Shown piece after piece: positions 47,199-50,187 of a stretch of DNA of 50,187 bases. This stretch comes from SHZI01 sp031409515 (GTDB taxonomy: Bacteria; Pseudomonadota; Gammaproteobacteria; Steroidobacterales; GCA-2729495): assembly GCA_031409515.1 (NCBI GenBank), contig JANNXJ010000009.1, positions 1 to 50,187 of the forward strand, read 5' to 3'. Position numbers and translations under genes: made by a program. The notes below the pieces were generated by a model. The model saw only the letters and a program-made list of their open reading frames with translations. It was not told the origin of the DNA and made no database searches. How positions within the stretch are numbered: position 1 is the stretch's first letter; every line of letters starts with the position of its first letter.

Positions 47199-48892
47199 GC
47201 GCCGGGCACGACCTCTGCCTGTACTTCCACACCGTCCGCCATCTGCGGCCGAGCCAGATCGCCTGGCAGCTGAAACGCCGGCTGTTCCCGCCGCGACCAA
47301 CCGCGGTGGGACCTGCAGTCAGCTGGCGCGCTGGCCTGCAGTGCGCACCGTTCCTCCCGGCCCCGGAGGCGCCTGCTGCTGCGGGCCAGATTGCCTTTGT
47401 CGGGCAGTCCCGGCCGTTCGCCCCGGAGCGCCCCGACTGGGTCGCGGCGGACGCGCCTAAGCTCTGGCGCTACAACCTGCAGTATTTCGACCTTCTCAGC
47501 GGGTCGGCTTTCACCCCGGCGCAAAAAGCGGCCCTGATCAACGACTGGATCGCGCGGGTCCCCGTGGGCGCGGTGGATGCCTGGGAGCCTTACCCGCTCT
47601 CGCTACGCCTGGTGAACTGGCTGAAGTACGCGCTGGCACTGCCGGCCGGTACCGTGCCCGCCGGGTGGGTGGCGAGCCTCGCGCACCAGACGGCAGCACT
47701 GGAGGGCGATCTGGAGTACCACCTGCTCGCCAATCACCTGCTGAAGAACGGCAAGGCACTGGTGTTCGCCGGCGTGTGTCTGCAGGGACCGGCTGCGGAA
47801 CGCTGGCTGGCGACGGGTCTCGAGATCATGGTCGCTGAGGCGGCGGAGCAGATCCTGCCTGATGGCGGCCACATCGAGCGCAGCCCGATGTACCACTGCA
47901 TCGCGCTGGAAGATTTCCTTGATGTGGTGAAATTGCTCAGGAGCAGTCCGGGGCTGGCGACGGACGATCAGGTTGAAACCCTGACCGCAGCAGCTCGTCG
48001 TGCCACGGAGTTCCTCGCTGCGATCCGCACGGGCGCCGACGACATCCCGCTGTTCAACGATGCCGCCTTCGGCATCACGAGGCCAGCGGCGGATGTGCTG
48101 GCTTATGCAGATCGCACCGTAGGAGCACCTTTAGGCGCGATCGATAGTGCAATCGCGCCTGAAGGCGCTCCTACGGGGCAGAGAATATTTCTGCCCCACA
48201 CCGGCTACTACGGCTACCGCCAGGGTGGCGACAGCCTGATCATCGACTGCGGGGCGGTGGGTCCGGACTACCAGCCGGGCCACACGCATTGCGACACCCT
48301 GAGCTACGAACTGCACGTGGCGGGCGTGCCCATCGTTGTCGACAGCGGCACCTTCGACTACGAGGTTGGGTCGTGCCGTCACTACCTGCGCAGCACGGCG
48401 GCCCACAACACGGTGCGCATCGACGGGCAGGAGCAGTCGGAGATCTGGGGCGCCTTCCGGGTGGCCCGGCGGGCCCGGCCCCGGGCGGTAACGCTGGGTG
48501 AGTGGGACCAGGGCTGCCTCAGGTTCGCGGGCCAGCATGACGGCTACGAGCGCCTGCCGGGCCGGCCGGTGCATCACCGGGAAGTCCTGATGGAGACCCA
48601 GGGTCGCTGGTCGGTCCGGGACACGGTCTTAGGGTCCGGGACTCATCAGGTCGAGAGCTTCCTGCACCTGCATCCCGACGTCCATTGCGAGGCTGGCGCG
48701 GCAGGCGCATTTCGCCTGTCGACCCCCGGTGGGCTGGAGCTCAGCCTGACGGTCGGGCCGGGTGCCACGGTTCGGCACGCCACGGGTTACTATTGTCCCG
48801 AGTTCGGCACACGACTCGCGCGTGGGGCGCTGGTTATGGAACACACAGGCACGCTGCCCGTCGAGATCAGCTACGTGCTGGAGCGCCTCTGA
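47195..48892 (+). CDS. heparinase II/III-like polysaccharide lyase, with in-frame palindrome insert
   Basis: A 565-residue protein. Residues 1-300 are an alpha/alpha barrel: LRPSQIAWQLKRRLFP, KLWRYNLQYFDLLS, WEPYPLSLRLVNWLKYAL, NHLLKNGKALVFAG and HIERSPMYHCIALEDFLDVV, typical of this family in exopolysaccharide loci. From about residue 325 comes the heparinase II/III beta domain: TGYYGYRQGGDSLIIDCG, GHTHCDTLSYELHVAGVPIVVDSGTFDYEVG and RSTAAHNTVRIDGQEQSE. It may cleave or trim uronic-acid polymer in the periplasm, but no signal peptide is evident. Residues 309 to about 327 come from a GTAG palindrome pair (VGAPLGAI...IAPEGAPTG) placed between the two domains. Starts with an ATGA overlap. Confidence 0.82.
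   Translation: MSAGHDLCLYFHTVRHLRPSQIAWQLKRRLFPPRPTAVGPAVSWRAGLQCAPFLPAPEAPAAAGQIAFVGQSRPFAPERPDWVAADAPKLWRYNLQYFDLLSGSAFTPAQKAALINDWIARVPVGAVDAWEPYPLSLRLVNWLKYALALPAGTVPAGWVASLAHQTAALEGDLEYHLLANHLLKNGKALVFAGVCLQGPAAERWLATGLEIMVAEAAEQILPDGGHIERSPMYHCIALEDFLDVVKLLRSSPGLATDDQVETLTAAARRATEFLAAIRTGADDIPLFNDAAFGITRPAADVLAYADRTVGAPLGAIDSAIAPEGAPTGQRIFLPHTGYYGYRQGGDSLIIDCGAVGPDYQPGHTHCDTLSYELHVAGVPIVVDSGTFDYEVGSCRHYLRSTAAHNTVRIDGQEQSEIWGAFRVARRARPRAVTLGEWDQGCLRFAGQHDGYERLPGRPVHHREVLMETQGRWSVRDTVLGSGTHQVESFLHLHPDVHCEAGAAGAFRLSTPGGLELSLTVGPGATVRHATGYYCPEFGTRLARGALVMEHTGTLPVEISYVLERL
48119..48174. repeat. inverted pair of GTAG palindromes inside the heparinase-like gene
   Basis: Forward unit 48119-48142 (GTAGGAGCACC, TTTA, GGCGCGATC; one stem base changed) and reverse unit 48151-48174 (AATCGCGCC, TGAA, GGCGCTCCTAC), eight bases apart. 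The forward and reverse units have diverged from each other and from the other two intragenic pairs, yet the reading frame and most of the peptide are kept. Confidence 0.92.
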
Positions 48893-48907
48893 GCGCGGCC
48901 AACCTGC

Positions 48908-50128
48908 ATGCGGATCCTGTTTCTTACCCATTACTTTCCCCCCGAGGTCAACGCGCCGGCCAGCCGCACCTTCGAGCACTGCCGGGAGTGGGCCCAAAAA
49001 GGCCACGAGGTGCACGTGCTCACCTGTGTGCCGAATCATCCCGCCGGCCGGATCTACCCGGGCTTCCGCAACCGGTGGCTCCAGCATGAGGACGTGGCGG
49101 GCATCCACGTCCACCGGGTGCTGACCCTGCCTGCGGCGAACGCTGGTCTGGTCGGGCGCAGCCTGAACTATTTCGCCTACCTGCTCATGGCCACGCTGGT
49201 GGCTCCCACGCTCCCGAAGGTTGATGTGGTGATCTCCACCTCGCCCCAGTTTCTCTGCGGGCTGGCAGGCTATCTCGTGAGCGGCCTGAAGCGGGTGCCC
49301 TGGGTGCTGGAGATCCGGGATCTCTGGCCCGAGTCCATCGTGACTGTGGGCGCCCTGCGGGAAAGCTGGATCACCCGGGTCCTCGGCCGGCTGGAGGCTT
49401 TTGCCTACCGTCAGGCTGACGCGATCGTCAGCGTGACGGATTCCTTCGTGCCCCATATCGAAGCCCGGGGCGGGGCGGGCAAGGTGACGGTCATCACCAA
49501 CGGCGTGGATCTCGCGTTTTATGCGCCCCAGCAGGATGGCGGCGCCCTGGCCACGGAATTTGGCGTGGAGGGGAAGTTTGTCGCGGCCTACGTGGGTACC
49601 CACGGCATGGCCCACGGCCTCGACACCGTCCTCCGGGCTGCCGAGCGGCTGCGGGACGATGCCCGGATTGCCTTCCTGCTGGCCGGCGATGGCGCCGAGC
49701 GGGAACACCTGATCCAGCAGCGGGACCATCTGCGCCTCGGCAATGTCTTCATCGTGGGCCAGCAGCCCAAGGACCGGATGCCCGGGATCTGGGCCCTCAC
49801 GGATGTGAGCCTTGTCCTGCTGCGGAAGCGCCCGACTTTCGAGTCGGTGATTCCCTCCAAGATCTTCGAGGCCATGGCCATGGCGCGTCCCATCATTCTC
49901 GGCGTGCGGGGTGAAAGCCAGCGCATTGTGGAGGCCGCGGGTGCGGGGGTGTGCATCGAGCCCGAGAACGATGCCGAACTGGCGGCGGCGGTCCAGGAAC
50001 TGGCTACCGTGCAGTCCCGCGCCCGGTCCCTGGGCGAGAGCGGGCGCCGCTACGTCACTGAGAACTACGACCGGCGGCGGCTGGCCGCCCGCTTTGAGCA
50101 GCTGCTGTCCCGGGTGGCAGCCCGGTAG
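48908..50128 (+). CDS. WcaI/WbuB-like GT4 glycosyltransferase; stop codon supplied by a palindrome
   Basis: A 406-residue GT-B enzyme. MRILFLTHYFPPEVNAPASRTFEHCREWAQKGHEVHVLT and PNHPAGRIYPGFRNRW are the signature of the WcaI/WbuB group; WVLEIRDLWPESIVTVGAL follows, then VAAYVGTHGMAHGLDTVLRAAERL and KRPTFESVIPSKIFEAMAMARPIILGVRGESQRIVEAAGAG, with the usual E-x7-E-like region. These enzymes commonly add fucosamine or a related amino-sugar to the lipid-linked intermediate. Ribosome-binding site is weak; 15 bases after the heparinase-like gene stop. The stop TAG (50126-50128) is the head of a GTAG palindrome. Confidence 0.87.
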   Translation: MRILFLTHYFPPEVNAPASRTFEHCREWAQKGHEVHVLTCVPNHPAGRIYPGFRNRWLQHEDVAGIHVHRVLTLPAANAGLVGRSLNYFAYLLMATLVAPTLPKVDVVISTSPQFLCGLAGYLVSGLKRVPWVLEIRDLWPESIVTVGALRESWITRVLGRLEAFAYRQADAIVSVTDSFVPHIEARGGAGKVTVITNGVDLAFYAPQQDGGALATEFGVEGKFVAAYVGTHGMAHGLDTVLRAAERLRDDARIAFLLAGDGAEREHLIQQRDHLRLGNVFIVGQQPKDRMPGIWALTDVSLVLLRKRPTFESVIPSKIFEAMAMARPIILGVRGESQRIVEAAGAGVCIEPENDAELAAAVQELATVQSRARSLGESGRRYVTENYDRRRLAARFEQLLSRVAAR

Positions 50129-50148
50129 GAGCGCCTTCAGGCGCGATC
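50125..50148 (+). repeat. GTAG palindrome at the end of the WcaI-like gene
   Basis: GTAGGAGCGCC, TTCA, GGCGCGATC. Its TAG is the stop codon of the preceding gene (codon CGG then TAG). The 39 bases that follow to the window end contain nothing recognisable; an inverted partner might lie just outside. Confidence 0.9.
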
Positions 50149-50187
50149 CCCATCCCGCTCGAGACGCGCGGACACGATTCTCGCGGG

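Noticed and set aside
420..50148. GTAG units as a CRISPR array
   Set aside because: Units are scattered by kilobases and in both orientations, with no regular spacers and no cas genes.

Overview
The window is a GC-rich chromosomal segment, most likely from a gammaproteobacterium. The indications are a TonB-dependent receptor, a PEP-CTERM/exosortase system, SMAG-like GTAG palindromes of the kind known from Stenotrophomonas and Pseudomonas, and dense overlapping operons. I cannot name the genus. No rRNA, tRNA, CRISPR array or recognisable transposase gene was seen.

Layout. (1) 1-4481: a small winged-helix regulator with a palindromic operator, then a TPP riboswitch and a four-gene thiamine-salvage operon (TonB-dependent receptor, YkoF-like thiamine-binding protein, PnuC/PnuT transporter, thiamine-kinase-like phosphotransferase). 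(2) 4640-5371: a secreted PEP-CTERM protein. (3) 5709-9183: an exopolysaccharide export control module (chain-length co-polymerase, CpsD-like tyrosine kinase, ExeA-like ATPase). (4) 9210-22613: a visibly lower-GC accessory cassette with a DUF4091/GH123-like protein, its own flippase and O-antigen ligase/polymerase, two asparagine-synthase paralogues, two methyltransferases and two GT4 glycosyltransferases. (5) 22905-36053: high-GC genes resume with asparagine synthase, an exosortase fused to EpsI, an oxidoreductase, a 68-aa orphan protein, an asparagine synthase-glycosyltransferase fusion, a secreted beta-helix protein, a second flippase, a FkbM methyltransferase and a glycosyltransferase. (6) 36204-37802: a second polymerase. 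(7) 44850-37819 (minus): an operon for a nucleotide-activated heptose (GmhA, HddA, a three-domain HddC-GmhB-P-loop protein, an epimerase, a CgeB-like transferase and two methyltransferases). (8) 45015-50128: a two-domain dehydrogenase, a heparinase-like lyase and a WcaI/WbuB-like glycosyltransferase.

Read together, regions 3-8 are a large Wzx/Wzy-type exopolysaccharide locus coupled to exosortase sorting. The sugar chain probably contains heptose, methyl groups and possibly amidated residues (four AsnB-type enzymes). The initiating phosphoglycosyltransferase is not in the window.

The most unusual signal is a family of GTAG-headed palindromes (13 units seen). In three unrelated genes an inverted pair sits inside the coding sequence in the same reading frame and adds nearly the same peptide (VGAPLGAI...IAPKGAPTG) to a loop or domain linker. 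At two other genes the same palindrome, met in another frame, supplies the TAG stop codon. A second, unrelated 79-bp perfect hairpin forms the last 16 codons of the TonB-dependent receptor.
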